DNA of 64,000 bases from Parapedobacter sp051400755 (GCF_051400755.1 NZ_JBLFFL010000002.1:744001-808000); one strand, 5' to 3'; shown: positions 16,736 through 25,581, counted from the first letter of the stretch. Translations and numbers: made by a program. Notes: generated by a model not told the origin, from the sequence alone.

Positions 16736-17989
16736 ATGAATTTCGCGACACGAATGGTTTATCCTTGGGCAAAGTTGCTGTTAATGGCTTGCTTGCCCGC
16801 CGTCTTATTTATGGCATGCAGCGATCAGGTGGAAACCACCTATACGTATCGTGCCCAGGTACCGGTGTATATGGAGGTGGAGACGTTCCGCGCGGCGGAC
16901 ATCGGCTTACGTCCACCCAAACCCCTGATGACCACCGGAAAAATCTATGTTTATGGCGATTATCTTTTCATCAACGAGCCGATGAAGGGTATTCACATCA
17001 TTGACAACCGCAACCCCGCCAACCCAAAAAATCTGAATTTTATCGACATTCCCGGGAATGTGGATATGGCTGTCAATAGCGATATCCTGTATGCGGACAG
17101 TTATATTGACTTATTGGCTTTCGATGTCTCGAATCCCCAAAGCATTACGCTGGTTGACCGCGTGGAGGGCGTATTTCCCCACATGTTTGCAAACCTGGAG
17201 CAGACGCTTTTCGTGACCTACAAAGATACGGTCATCACCTACACCGATACGCAAAGGCACGAGGGGATGTGGTATACGGACGGGATGGCCCATTTCAACA
17301 GCGGCAGTAGTGAGCATGGCGGTGCCAGCTATGGCCAGGGCGGATCCCTTGCCCGGTTTACGCTGGCAAGGGGACATCTATATGCTGTGGACGAAAGTAG
17401 TTTGCGGTTATTTGATGTCAAAACAGCCGATAAGCCGCAATTCGTGAGCGACATTCCCCTGGGGTGGGGCATAGAAACGATCTTTCCTTATGACAATAAG
17501 CTCTTTATCGGTTCCACTACGGGTATGCATATCTATGACGTCTGCAACCCGGCCAGTCCACAGGAAATGGCCGTATACAGCCACATTACCGCATGCGATC
17601 CGGTGGTGGTGAATGACAAGTATGCCTTTGTCACCTTGCGGAGCGGTAACATTTGCCAGCAGGGGGCGGATCTATTGGAGGTCGTCGATATCCAAGATCC
17701 GTATCATCCCCAATTGCTGAAGTCTTATCCCATGCAAAATCCGCACGGATTGGGACTCGCAGGCGACAACCTCTACGTTTGTGAGGGCAACAGTGGATTG
17801 AAGAGTTTTAAGGTCACCGATGTAATGAACATCAGCAACCACCTAATGGAGCACCTCGAAGACAAAAAAGCCATTGATGTTATCCCGGCACCGAAGTCGC
17901 TGGTGGTCACCGGGCCTGAGGGCGTATATCAATACGACTACAGCACCCCCGACAAACTGAAATTACTCAGCCATATCGCTGTTAATTGA
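16736..17989 (+). CDS. LVIVD-repeat surface lipoprotein
   Basis: A 417-residue lipoprotein, lipobox VLFMAC (Cys about residue 28). The body is built from LVIVD-type repeats, blades of a probable beta-propeller: GIHIIDNRNPANPKNLNFID, LLAFDVSNPQSITLVDRV, LRLFDVKTADKPQFVSDIPL, MHIYDVCNPASPQEMAVYS, LEVVDIQDPYHPQLLKSY. Role unknown; such proteins are exported and often surface-anchored in Bacteroidota. It is followed after 10 bases by an exported protein gene, probably in one transcript. Confidence 0.85.
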   Translation: MNFATRMVYPWAKLLLMACLPAVLFMACSDQVETTYTYRAQVPVYMEVETFRAADIGLRPPKPLMTTGKIYVYGDYLFINEPMKGIHIIDNRNPANPKNLNFIDIPGNVDMAVNSDILYADSYIDLLAFDVSNPQSITLVDRVEGVFPHMFANLEQTLFVTYKDTVITYTDTQRHEGMWYTDGMAHFNSGSSEHGGASYGQGGSLARFTLARGHLYAVDESSLRLFDVKTADKPQFVSDIPLGWGIETIFPYDNKLFIGSTTGMHIYDVCNPASPQEMAVYSHITACDPVVVNDKYAFVTLRSGNICQQGADLLEVVDIQDPYHPQLLKSYPMQNPHGLGLAGDNLYVCEGNSGLKSFKVTDVMNISNHLMEHLEDKKAIDVIPAPKSLVVTGPEGVYQYDYSTPDKLKLLSHIAVN

Positions 17990-17999
17990 TGCGTCATTG

Positions 18000-18602
18000 A
18001 TGAGCAGATCATTTCAATTGAGTGCTGTAGGAATATTCCTATGGTGTATCGCCGGCGGCTATGCAAAGGGACAGGCGATTCATTTTACAAGCCAAACAGA
18101 ATTGGGTATGCTGCCGGCTAAACGACCGTTTATGGCCCCCAGCGGGTTTACGGCACAAACATTCAACGGCGTATGGCTCCATGCCTTTGCCGAACTCGGA
18201 GCCACCGTTGGTGTAGATGCCTATCCCGACATGACGCTCGTGCCGTTGGCGGTTGGGTGGCGGGGCGTGATGCATGCGGGAGACGTGTCGCCATACCTGG
18301 GACTGGATGTAGGGTATGGCTTCACTTGGTTCAAGAAAGAGACCGCTACCCAATGGTATGACGGCGGACTTATGTTCAACCCTGCAATCGGTATCCGGAT
18401 CAGGTCGAAGGGAAAGGATCGCTTTACCTTGAGCGCCGGTTACAAACGGCAAACCTATTCGGCCTACGAGGGAATCCCAAATGTGGAGGGTTTTACCGCC
18501 ACGACCCCAGCAGACAGCTCCCTGCCCCCCGGTATGGCTTGGCTGCGCAAGGATACGTACACCCTCCAGCGGATGTCGGTGAGATTGGGGATTGTTTTCT
18601 AG
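18000..18602 (+). CDS. Exported protein of unknown function, probable outer-membrane beta-barrel
   Basis: A protein of 200 residues with a signal peptide ending near AKGQ. The mature part has alternating hydrophobic/polar strands with glycine-aromatic motifs (YLGLDVGYGFTWF, FNPAIGIRI, FTLSAGYKRQTYS) and a final aromatic residue (RLGIVF), all typical of small outer-membrane barrels. No family name is recognised. ATG 18000 is used; a TTG directly before it extends the frame by one codon. It lies 10 bases after the LVIVD gene and may form an envelope pair with it. Confidence 0.7.
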   Translation: MSRSFQLSAVGIFLWCIAGGYAKGQAIHFTSQTELGMLPAKRPFMAPSGFTAQTFNGVWLHAFAELGATVGVDAYPDMTLVPLAVGWRGVMHAGDVSPYLGLDVGYGFTWFKKETATQWYDGGLMFNPAIGIRIRSKGKDRFTLSAGYKRQTYSAYEGIPNVEGFTATTPADSSLPPGMAWLRKDTYTLQRMSVRLGIVF

Positions 18603-18621
18603 ATTCCTTTTACTACCTTTG
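18592..18621 (+). promoter_or_regulatory. Promoter of the thrS-infC-rpmI-rplT operon
   Basis: -33 TTG at 18592-18594 and -7 TACCTTTG at 18614-18621, 19 bases apart, matching the Bacteroidota sigma consensus. It overlaps the end of the preceding gene and predicts a leader of about 65 bases before thrS. No T-box or other riboswitch is recognised in the leader. Confidence 0.6.
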
Positions 18622-18692
18622 CGACGAAAAATCAATCACATTTGTATTGTGGTTTATTGCATTTTTTTAACGAACACCAATCATAGTTGTAG

Positions 18693-20618
18693 ATGATTAA
18701 AATTACCCTACCTGATGGTTCCGTGCGGGAATATGCACGGGGAACCACCGCGATGGAAATCGCACAATCCATTTCAGAAGGCTTGGCCCGCAATGTATTG
18801 GCTGCAGCAGTCAACGGCGAGGTGTGGGACGCTTCGCGTCCGATCGAACAAGACGCTGCTGTACAGCTGCTTACGTGGAATGATGCCAAGGGGAAAGCCA
18901 CCTTTTGGCACTCTTCGGCGCACCTCATGGCCGAGGCATTGGAAGCGCTGTATCCGGGCATCCAGTTCGGCATCGGTCCGGCCATCGAAACCGGCTTCTA
19001 TTACGATGTGGATTTTGGCGGACAGGAATTTTCTTCGGATGATTTCAAGCAGATCGAAGACAAGATGATCGAGCTTGCCCGCGGCAAATCCGATTATGTG
19101 CGCAAGCCGGTGAGCAAGGCTGAAGCTGAAGCCTATTTCACTGAAAAAGGCGATGAGTATAAGCTGGACCTGATCAAGGACCTGCCTGACGGAAGCATTA
19201 CGTTTTACACGCAGGGCAACTTTACGGACCTCTGTCGCGGTCCGCATATCCCCAACACCGGTTTTATCAAGGCGGTCAAACTGACCAACGTGGCCGGCGC
19301 TTATTGGCGGGGTGATGAGACGCGTAAGCAACTTACCCGTATTTACGGGGTGACCTTTCCGAAAGCCGGTGAATTGGCGGATTACCTCCACATGATCGAA
19401 GAGGCCAAGAAACGCGATCACCGCAAGCTGGGACGTGAACTGGAACTGTTTGCATTTTCCGAAAAGGTGGGCATGGGGCTTCCGCTGTGGCTGCCCAAGG
19501 GCGCGCGGTTGCGGCAAAAACTGATTGATTTTATGCAACGGGAGCAGGTCAAGGCGGGCTACGAGCCGGTAGTGACCCCCCATATCGGACATAAGAGCTT
19601 ATATGTCACCTCGGGGCATTATGAAAAGTATGGGGCAGATTCGTTTCAGCCCATTCATACGCCCCAAGAAGGGGAGGAGTTTCTGTTGAAACCCATGAAC
19701 TGTCCGCATCATTGCGAAATTTATAAGACAAAGCCGCGTTCCTATAAAGACTTGCCTATCCGGTTTGCCGAATTCGGTACGGTGTACCGCTATGAGCAGA
19801 GCGGCGAATTGCATGGACTTACCCGCGTACGCGGCTTCACGCAGGATGATGCGCACCTCTTCTGCCGCCCAGACCAGGTAAAGGAAGAGTTTAAGAAGGT
19901 CATCGATCTGGTGCTCTATGTATTTGGTGCGCTGGGTTTTGATGACTATACTGCGCAGGTGTCGCTGCGCGACCCGGATAACCGGGGGAAATACATCGGC
20001 AGCGACGAAAATTGGGACCGTGCGGAGAAGGAGATCATCGAGGCGGCAGCCGAAAAGGGATTGAAGACGGTCGTTGAGTACGGAGAGGCGGCATTCTATG
20101 GACCGAAGCTGGATTTCATGGTGAGGGACGCCCTGGGCCGCAAATGGCAGCTGGGGACTATTCAGGTCGACTATAACCTGCCCGAACGCTTTGAACTGGA
20201 GTATACCGGTAGCGACAATACGAAGCATAGGCCGGTCATGATCCACCGTGCACCGTTCGGATCGTTGGAACGTTTCGTCGCGGTATTGATCGAGCACTGC
20301 GCCGGACAGTTTCCCTTATGGCTCGCTCCGGAGCAGTTCATCATCCTTCCGGTATCCGAAAAATACGAAGAATATGCAAAAAAACTTTTAAAATCGCTCA
20401 ATAATTCCGATATTCGCGGCTTGATTGACCTTCGAGATGAGAAGGTCGGCCGGAAAATCAGGGATGCAGAATTGAAAAAAATCCCCTACATGCTCATCGT
20501 TGGCGAAAAAGAGGCAGAAAACGGTACGGTTTCTGTTCGGAAACACGGCCAGGGAGATCTGGGTACGATGCGTGTAGATACGTTTGGCGAACAGTTAATT
20601 AAAGAAATAACCGTTTAA
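18693..20618 (+). CDS. thrS: Threonyl-tRNA synthetase
   Basis: Class II synthetase that charges tRNA-Thr. 641 residues with TGS domain (ITLPDGSVREYARGTTAMEI), editing/SAD domain (HSSAHLMAEALEALYPG), catalytic core with MNCPHHCEIYK (zinc Cys), HGLTRVRGFTQDDAHLFC (zinc His region) and IHRAPFGSLERFVAVLIEH, then an anticodon-binding domain ending in TFGEQLIKEITV. Full length compared with the family. It leads the conserved thrS-infC-rpmI-rplT operon; the stop lies 13 bases before the infC start. E. coli thrS autoregulates through its leader; no such structure is evident here. Confidence 0.97.
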   Translation: MIKITLPDGSVREYARGTTAMEIAQSISEGLARNVLAAAVNGEVWDASRPIEQDAAVQLLTWNDAKGKATFWHSSAHLMAEALEALYPGIQFGIGPAIETGFYYDVDFGGQEFSSDDFKQIEDKMIELARGKSDYVRKPVSKAEAEAYFTEKGDEYKLDLIKDLPDGSITFYTQGNFTDLCRGPHIPNTGFIKAVKLTNVAGAYWRGDETRKQLTRIYGVTFPKAGELADYLHMIEEAKKRDHRKLGRELELFAFSEKVGMGLPLWLPKGARLRQKLIDFMQREQVKAGYEPVVTPHIGHKSLYVTSGHYEKYGADSFQPIHTPQEGEEFLLKPMNCPHHCEIYKTKPRSYKDLPIRFAEFGTVYRYEQSGELHGLTRVRGFTQDDAHLFCRPDQVKEEFKKVIDLVLYVFGALGFDDYTAQVSLRDPDNRGKYIGSDENWDRAEKEIIEAAAEKGLKTVVEYGEAAFYGPKLDFMVRDALGRKWQLGTIQVDYNLPERFELEYTGSDNTKHRPVMIHRAPFGSLERFVAVLIEHCAGQFPLWLAPEQFIILPVSEKYEEYAKKLLKSLNNSDIRGLIDLRDEKVGRKIRDAELKKIPYMLIVGEKEAENGTVSVRKHGQGDLGTMRVDTFGEQLIKEITV

Positions 20619-20631
20619 TTATTTTAGACAT

Positions 20632-21189
20632 TTGGCATTAAATAGACCAGGATTCAGAGGCCCGAGACCTCCGTTTAGAAAGAAGGAGCCGGAGCACCGT
20701 ATCAATGAGCACATCAGGGTACCCGAGGTACGATTAGTAGGCGATAATGTGGAGCAGGGGATATACCCCACACGCAAGGCATTGGAGCTTGCTGATGAAT
20801 TGGAACTGGATTTAGTGGAGATTTCGCCGAATGCTGTCCCTCCGGTTTGCAAGATCACGGATTATAGCAAGTTCATCTACGAACAGAAAAAGAAGCAGAA
20901 AGAGATCAAGGCAAACGCCAAGCAAACGGTTATCAAGGAGATCCGCTTCGGACCCAACACGAATGACCATGACTTTGAGTTTAAGCTCAAGCATGCGATC
21001 AAGTTTTTGGAATCCGGAGAAAAAGTACGGGCATATGTCCATTTCAAGGGACGGGCCATTGTATACAAGGAGCAGGGTGAGATCCTGTTGCTGCGTTTTG
21101 CGCAAGCCCTTGAAGACTACGGTAAAGTGGAACTGCTGCCCAAGTTGGAAGGCAAGCGCATGTTCCTCACGGTAGCACCAAAGAAATAA
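20632..21189 (+). CDS. infC: Translation initiation factor IF-3 (TTG start)
   Basis: IF-3 binds the 30S subunit and selects start codons. 185 residues: N-domain RINEHIRVPEVRLVGDNVEQ, lysine-rich linker YEQKKKQKEIKANAKQTVIK, C-domain IRFGPNTNDHDFEFKLKHAI and VRAYVHFKGRAI. The frame has no ATG at all before the conserved region: going upstream there is an in-frame stop at 20608-20610 and the only initiator-like codon is the TTG at 20632. So the start is non-AUG, parallel to the AUU start of E. coli infC that allows IF-3 autoregulation. Second gene of the thrS operon. Confidence 0.95.
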   Translation: MALNRPGFRGPRPPFRKKEPEHRINEHIRVPEVRLVGDNVEQGIYPTRKALELADELELDLVEISPNAVPPVCKITDYSKFIYEQKKKQKEIKANAKQTVIKEIRFGPNTNDHDFEFKLKHAIKFLESGEKVRAYVHFKGRAIVYKEQGEILLLRFAQALEDYGKVELLPKLEGKRMFLTVAPKK

Positions 21190-21231
21190 GGAATAAGTAA
21201 CTAACAAAATCGATATAAAAATCAGTGAATC

Positions 21232-21432
21232 ATGCCAAAAGTGAAAACCAATTCCAGTGCGAAGAAACGCTTTAAGCTTACTGGAACAGGTAAGATTGCC
21301 AGGAAGCATGCTTTCAAAAGTCATATCCTGACCAAGAAAAGCACCAAGCGCAAACGCAATCTGACGCAGACCGGTTTAGTGTCTGAAGCGGATATGGGCA
21401 ACGTGAAACGTATGCTCGCTATCGGAAAATAA
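21232..21432 (+). CDS. rpmI: 50S ribosomal protein L35
   Basis: A 66-residue basic ribosomal protein starting MPKVKTNSSAKKRFKLTGTG and containing KHAFKSHILTKKSTKRKRNL. Canonical length. It lies in the order infC-rpmI-rplT with a 42-base gap after infC. In other bacteria this segment is repressed by L20; here the gap before rplT (106 bases) could hold such a leader, but I cannot identify the L20 site by eye. Confidence 0.96.
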   Translation: MPKVKTNSSAKKRFKLTGTGKIARKHAFKSHILTKKSTKRKRNLTQTGLVSEADMGNVKRMLAIGK

Positions 21433-21538
21433 CTGAAAAGTTAGAAGTAAAAAGGAAAAAATTAAAAATCAGTAACCAGGTATCGGGTTGTAAGACCGTT
21501 GCAAAACACGGCGCCTATTACCAAAAAACAAGAAAATC

Positions 21539-21883
21539 ATGCCACGTTCGGTTAACGCAGTAGCGTCGAGAAGAAGACGCAAGAAGATCCTCAAAATGGC
21601 CAAAGGCTATTATGGGGCACGCAGCAAGGTATATACCGTTGCGAAGAATACAGTAGAAAAAGGATTGCAGTACGCTTATCGCGACCGCAAAACCAAAAAA
21701 AGGGAATTCAGGGCTTTATGGATACAGCGTATCAACGCCGGTGCCCGTCAATATGGAATTTCATATTCCCAATTGATCGGTAAGCTGAGTGCCAAAAACA
21801 TCGGATTGAACCGCAAGGTGCTGGCCGATTTGGCCATGAACAATCCGGAGGCATTTAAGGCCGTCGTTGATGCAGTGAAATAA
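21539..21883 (+). CDS. rplT: 50S ribosomal protein L20
   Basis: A 114-residue protein, MPRSVNAVASRRRRKKILKM followed by AKGYYGARSKVYTVAKNTVE and the conserved FRALWIQRINAGARQYG and LNRKVLADLAMNNPEAF. It binds 23S rRNA early in 50S assembly. Last gene of the thrS operon, followed 32 bases later by a strong terminator. Confidence 0.97.
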   Translation: MPRSVNAVASRRRRKKILKMAKGYYGARSKVYTVAKNTVEKGLQYAYRDRKTKKREFRALWIQRINAGARQYGISYSQLIGKLSAKNIGLNRKVLADLAMNNPEAFKAVVDAVK

Positions 21884-21915
21884 CGTCTAACCCATATCGA
21901 ATTTGTTAGGAAGAA

Positions 21916-21944
21916 GGGAGACCATAAAACGGTTTCCCTTTTTT
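21916..21944 (+). terminator. Intrinsic terminator of the thrS-rplT operon
   Basis: GGGAGACC / GGTTTCCC (8-bp stem with one G-T pair, 7-base loop) followed by six T. Confidence 0.8.
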
Positions 21945-21947
21945 CGT

Positions 21948-22385
21948 TTAGCCCAATCTCCGGAACATCACTTTATGGGGACCAATCCCCGGGATTTCAA
22001 ACTCCTCGGAAAGAAAGCTAAACCCGAGGTGCAGGTAGAAATCATAGGCGGCCCTGCGGGCATTACACCAAAGGTAGTCGGCCATCAACACCGTGGTCAG
22101 GTGGTCAATAGCGGCGTCCAGCAGGAGGCTGCCAATGCCCTTGCCGCGCCAATCCGGATGCGTGGCCATGCCGCGCAAACGGTATCCCAGGCCCTCGTAG
22201 CCATCCATGGTCTCAGGCTGACAGGAAAGGACGCATATGATTCCCTGTTGGGAAGAGACATACCCCATATGGAAAGTGTCTGGTGAATCGTCGCCCTGAA
22301 AATAACAGCTGTCCGGTGGCGCCCCATCCCGGAGTACCCTACTACGCAAGGGCAGCGTATCTTCGGTGCTGATAAACCTGATCAT
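21948..22385 (-). CDS. GNAT family N-acetyltransferase
   Basis: A 145-residue GNAT protein. Acetyl-CoA binding motif A is WRGKGIGSLLLDAAI, preceded by the strand motif YRLRGMATHP, with YDFYLHLGFSFLS near the end. The substrate is unknown. It starts within the last bases of the gap gene (ATGA-type 4-base overlap), so it is translationally coupled to GAPDH, an unusual partnership. It could acetylate a metabolite or protein; nothing further can be said. Confidence 0.87.
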   Translation of the reverse strand: MIRFISTEDTLPLRSRVLRDGAPPDSCYFQGDDSPDTFHMGYVSSQQGIICVLSCQPETMDGYEGLGYRLRGMATHPDWRGKGIGSLLLDAAIDHLTTVLMADYLWCNARRAAYDFYLHLGFSFLSEEFEIPGIGPHKVMFRRLG

Positions 22386-23383
22386 CGGCGGGCTATTTTC
22401 AATAGTAAATCGACTAATCTGTTAGAATAGCCATATTCATTGTCGTACCAGCCGACGACCTTGACCAATCCGCCTACCACTGATGTCAGTTGCGCATCGA
22501 AAATACACGAATAGGGACTGTTGATGATGTCGACGGATACGATTGGATCTTCGGTATATTGCAACACCTGTTTCAGCTCATTGGTTGCGGCGCTCCTGAA
22601 GGCGGCGTTGATTTCGTCGACGGTCGGCTGTTGACGCAGGGTACAGGTAAAATCCGTTAAGGAGCCATTCAACACCGGTACACGAATGCCAGCACCGCCG
22701 AGCTTACCTTCGAGGTGCGGAAATACACTGGTAATGGCTTTTGCCGCTCCCGTGGTGGTGGGGATGATGGACGCGGAGGCGGCACGTGCCCGGCGCAGAT
22801 CGCGATGCGGCGCATCATGCAGGCTTTGGTCGCCCGTCATGCTGTGCACCGTCGTGATGTAGCCGTCTACAATGCCCCAATGTTCATCCAGCACCTTTAC
22901 CAAAGGCCCTACATTGTTGGTCGTGCACGACGCATTGGATAAAATCGGCGCATGCAGGTCTACAGCGTCGTCATTGACTCCCAATACGACGGTCGGAATT
23001 TCCTTGTCTGATGAAGGCGCCGATAGGATCACCTGCTTCGCCCCGGCGTTGAGGTGTTGGATGGCTTTTTCCCTTGACGTGAATCTACCCGTGGATTCAA
23101 CGACCACATCGATTCCTTCCGATTGCCAGGGAAGGTTTTCAGGGACGGGTTCCTTAAAGACTTGGATCGCATGGCCGTCTACGATCAACTGATCGGACGT
23201 TGCTTCCACCGCTCCTGGATAAGGCCCATGTACCGAGTCATATTTGAAAAGATGAGCCAGCGTAGCCGTGTCGGTCAGGTCATTAATGGCGGTAACCCGT
23301 AGACCGGTTTCGTTCCTCAGCAAAATATTTCGGAGTGTATTCCGCCCGATGCGGCCAAATCCGTTGATGGCAATGGTGATCAT
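22382..23383 (-). CDS. gap: Glyceraldehyde-3-phosphate dehydrogenase, type I
   Basis: NAD(P)-dependent oxidation of glyceraldehyde-3-phosphate in glycolysis. 333 residues: INGFGRIGRNTLRNILL, catalytic Cys153 in SNASCTTNNVGPLVKVL, LTDFTCTLRQ and the C-terminal WYDNEYGYSNRLVDLL. The chosen ATG (23383) directly precedes the Rossmann motif; an upstream in-frame start would run through the promoter. The GNAT gene overlaps its stop. The divergent 59-codon gene starts about 90 bases away on the other strand. Confidence 0.96.
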   Translation of the reverse strand: MITIAINGFGRIGRNTLRNILLRNETGLRVTAINDLTDTATLAHLFKYDSVHGPYPGAVEATSDQLIVDGHAIQVFKEPVPENLPWQSEGIDVVVESTGRFTSREKAIQHLNAGAKQVILSAPSSDKEIPTVVLGVNDDAVDLHAPILSNASCTTNNVGPLVKVLDEHWGIVDGYITTVHSMTGDQSLHDAPHRDLRRARAASASIIPTTTGAAKAITSVFPHLEGKLGGAGIRVPVLNGSLTDFTCTLRQQPTVDEINAAFRSAATNELKQVLQYTEDPIVSVDIINSPYSCIFDAQLTSVVGGLVKVVGWYDNEYGYSNRLVDLLLKIARR

Positions 23384-23403
23384 GATGTCATTAAGCGAAC
23401 AGC

Positions 23404-23411
23404 CAAAGTTA
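23404..23411 (-). promoter_or_regulatory. -7 element of the gap promoter
   Basis: Minus-strand TAACTTTG (exact TAnnTTTG), 20 bases before the gap ATG; predicted leader of roughly 12 bases. Confidence 0.55.
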
Positions 23412-23472
23412 CATAAATAATGAGGAATCGATCCGAATAAAACAAATCGCGGTTTAGGCGTGTTTTCTGAAT

Positions 23473-23652
23473 ATGGGAAAGCACGAAGCATTTGAACCAA
23501 CGGATTCAAAACAGGATCGCAAAAAGGATAAGCAAGTAGTCAAACGACCTGAAGACACCCGTTATGACCGGGATGAAGCCAACCTTGCCAATCCAGCGGT
23601 AAAAAGGAAATACAGTGAGCAGCCTCCTTCAAAGCATAACTCAAAAACGTAG
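23473..23652 (+). CDS. Small hydrophilic protein of unknown function (59 residues)
   Basis: A 59-codon frame between gap and the thioredoxin-like gene. The product is very hydrophilic and lysine-rich (DSKQDRKKDKQVVKRPEDTR, then NLANPAVKRKYSEQPPSKHN), with no signal peptide or hydrophobic core, suggesting a disordered protein. Codon use is like that of neighbouring genes and it fills the gap almost exactly, ending 4 bases before the convergent neighbour. No family is recognised. Confidence 0.6.
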   Translation: MGKHEAFEPTDSKQDRKKDKQVVKRPEDTRYDRDEANLANPAVKRKYSEQPPSKHNSKT

Positions 23653-23656
23653 GCGC

Positions 23657-24280
23657 TTACTTCCGGATAGAGGCAATCACCTTGTCAATATCCCGTTCGC
23701 CATCCCAATGGTCTTTCAGCTGACCATTGTTGCCGTAGACGTACACGGCGGGATACTGGGACGGGACATGGAATTTATTGATGAAATCCGCATTGCGGTC
23801 ATATAACAGTTCGACATTGGGTTTTCCGACCAATGGTTTCGCATGGGTTTCCAGAAAGGCACTCATCAACGCCGGGTCGTTCATAGACACGAAGTAAAAA
23901 TTAGCATCTTTTACCTCGTCATAATGTTGACCGATGTGCTTCGCCTCTTGCTGGCAATGGCTGCATGTTGGATCAAATAGGATAAACACGATGTTCCCTG
24001 TTTTGGCAAGGTCCTGCTTAGTGAACCGGATCCCGCTCCTCAGGATGTAAAAAGTGAAGTCAGGAAGGACCTGGGCGGGTTGTGCCGAAGCAGCCGGTTG
24101 GGGAGAAGATGCCTGTACGGCTGTTGCCGTAGCAGCGGCGGTGGGCTGTGCCGGGGTGGCCGCTGCCGCAGTTTCCGATTGGGAGTGCGCCGGTTTTGCG
24201 CTGTTTTGGCAGGCATGCAACACCGATAATAATAGCATTGCTCCAGTACAGGCCATCACGATATTCGTTTTCCTTATCAT
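23657..24280 (-). CDS. Thioredoxin-fold lipoprotein
   Basis: A 207-residue exported redoxin. The lipobox is SVLHAC (Cys about residue 24), followed by an Ala/Pro/Gln/Thr-rich linker of about 45 residues (low complexity, repeated TAAAT/PAQP patterns), and a thioredoxin-like domain with LFDPTCSHCQQEAKHI (CxxC) and a cis-Pro in SQYPAVYVYG. Probably a membrane-anchored thiol-disulfide protein facing the periplasm. ATG 24280 is chosen over an upstream in-frame start at 24331 because the -7 element sits 5 bases before it. It follows lysC by 17 bases, but has its own promoter. Confidence 0.85.
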   Translation of the reverse strand: MIRKTNIVMACTGAMLLLSVLHACQNSAKPAHSQSETAAAATPAQPTAAATATAVQASSPQPAASAQPAQVLPDFTFYILRSGIRFTKQDLAKTGNIVFILFDPTCSHCQQEAKHIGQHYDEVKDANFYFVSMNDPALMSAFLETHAKPLVGKPNVELLYDRNADFINKFHVPSQYPAVYVYGNNGQLKDHWDGERDIDKVIASIRK

Positions 24281-24285
24281 AGCCG

Positions 24286-24293
24286 CAAAGGTA
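24286..24293 (-). promoter_or_regulatory. -7 element 5 bases from the start of the thioredoxin-fold gene
   Basis: Minus-strand TACCTTTG, exact match, in the 17 bases between the lysC stop and the ATG at 24280. Predicts a leaderless or near-leaderless mRNA. Confidence 0.6.
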
Positions 24294-24297
24294 ATGA

Positions 24298-25566
24298 TTA
24301 TCCGTCCAGTTTCCGAACCAAAAGCTGGCAAGTATAGCTGTCTTTCAGTTCCAAGATGATCGCTTTGCTCACCAATACACGGCTTATGGTCTCTTGATTG
24401 TAGTGGCGGATCGTGATGAGCTCCAGTCCGTGCTGATGCTGCACCTCGTAGCGGATTTTTAGATCGAGCAGCAGCGCGTCTACATTTTCGCCCGTGTCGT
24501 CTATGCTGACCGAGAAGCTCACTGCACTGTTGTGCATCATGTTGACCTTGATCTTCTGCTTATGAAAACGGCTGAAGATATCGCTCAGGTTGTCTTCGAC
24601 GATAAACGAAAAATCCTTGGGCCGAATGGAAACCAGCACTTGATTTACCTTGAAGATAAAAGAAGGTACCGGGAGTGCCCCTTTGGTCTCGCGTATCTGG
24701 GTGCCTCCGTTTTCGATATCGATGAAAGACTTGACGTAGAGCGATATGTTTTTATTCTGTAGGGGTTTGATGGTTTTGGGATGGATGACCGTAGCACCGT
24801 AATACGTCAATTCGATGGCGTCTAAATACGACAATTCGGGGATCAATTCGGTTTCGTCAAACCATTTGGGGTCGGCATTCAATACACCGGGCACATCTTT
24901 CCATATGGTCACGCTATCGGCATCCAGGCATGCCGCGAAGATCGCCGCCGAATAATCAGAACCCTCACGTCCCAGTGTGGTTGTAAAATTCTCGGACGTA
25001 GCACCGATGAATCCCTGCGTGATGATCAGCTGATCTTCCAACAGGCGTGGAAGTCCGCGTTGAATGCGTTCGGCGGTCGTATCCCAATCCACTTTTCCTT
25101 CCCGGTGCGTATTATCGGTAGCAATATAATCCCGGGCATCCACCCATTTAGCGGCCAATCCGATGTGCTGGAGATAATGGCTTACGATCGTCGTGGAAAC
25201 AAGTTCACCTACCGACACGATTTGGTCATATAGGTAATCAAACGGATCCATAGGCGCTTCCTCCAGTATCCACTCGATTTCCACGAAACGGTTGGAGACT
25301 TCATTGTACACCGGGTGGTTGACGTTGTCAAACAACACCCGCATAATATCGTTGTGGTATTGTTTCGCTTGCGCTAATAGGTCCAGCGTGTCATCCTGCT
25401 GCTTGAAATAGCTTTGCGTAAGCTGTTCCAGCAGGTTGGTGGTCTTGCCCATGGCCGAGATAACGACCAATAGCTGATTACCCTGATGTTTCGAAAGGAT
25501 TCGGCCGAGGTTGATCACCCCTTCAGCATCTTTGACAGACGCGCCTCCAAATTTGAATACTTGCAT
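24298..25566 (-). CDS. lysC: Aspartate kinase (monofunctional, ACT domains)
   Basis: Catalyses the first step of the aspartate family pathway (Lys, Thr, Met, diaminopimelate). 422 residues: VFKFGGASVKDAEGVINLGR (ATP site), TLGREGSDYSAAIFAACLDA, DVPGVLNADPKWFDE, IELTYYGATVIHPKTIKPLQ, then ACT-type regulatory repeats at residues about 310-420. No hom or thrBC follows, so it is not the ThrA-type fusion. It stands upstream of a thioredoxin-fold lipoprotein that has its own promoter. Feedback control by lysine or threonine is likely from the ACT region but not provable here. Confidence 0.93.
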   Translation of the reverse strand: MQVFKFGGASVKDAEGVINLGRILSKHQGNQLLVVISAMGKTTNLLEQLTQSYFKQQDDTLDLLAQAKQYHNDIMRVLFDNVNHPVYNEVSNRFVEIEWILEEAPMDPFDYLYDQIVSVGELVSTTIVSHYLQHIGLAAKWVDARDYIATDNTHREGKVDWDTTAERIQRGLPRLLEDQLIITQGFIGATSENFTTTLGREGSDYSAAIFAACLDADSVTIWKDVPGVLNADPKWFDETELIPELSYLDAIELTYYGATVIHPKTIKPLQNKNISLYVKSFIDIENGGTQIRETKGALPVPSFIFKVNQVLVSIRPKDFSFIVEDNLSDIFSRFHKQKIKVNMMHNSAVSFSVSIDDTGENVDALLLDLKIRYEVQHQHGLELITIRHYNQETISRVLVSKAIILELKDSYTCQLLVRKLDG

Positions 25567-25581
25567 GTTAACGTTTAGGAT

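Noticed and set aside
16736..18602. Type IX secretion C-terminal signal on the LVIVD lipoprotein and its neighbour
   Set aside because: No C-terminal sorting domain motif is present; one is a lipoprotein and the other looks like a barrel.
18622..18692. T-box or other riboswitch in the thrS leader
   Set aside because: The leader is only about 65 bases and shows no T-box core or long stems.
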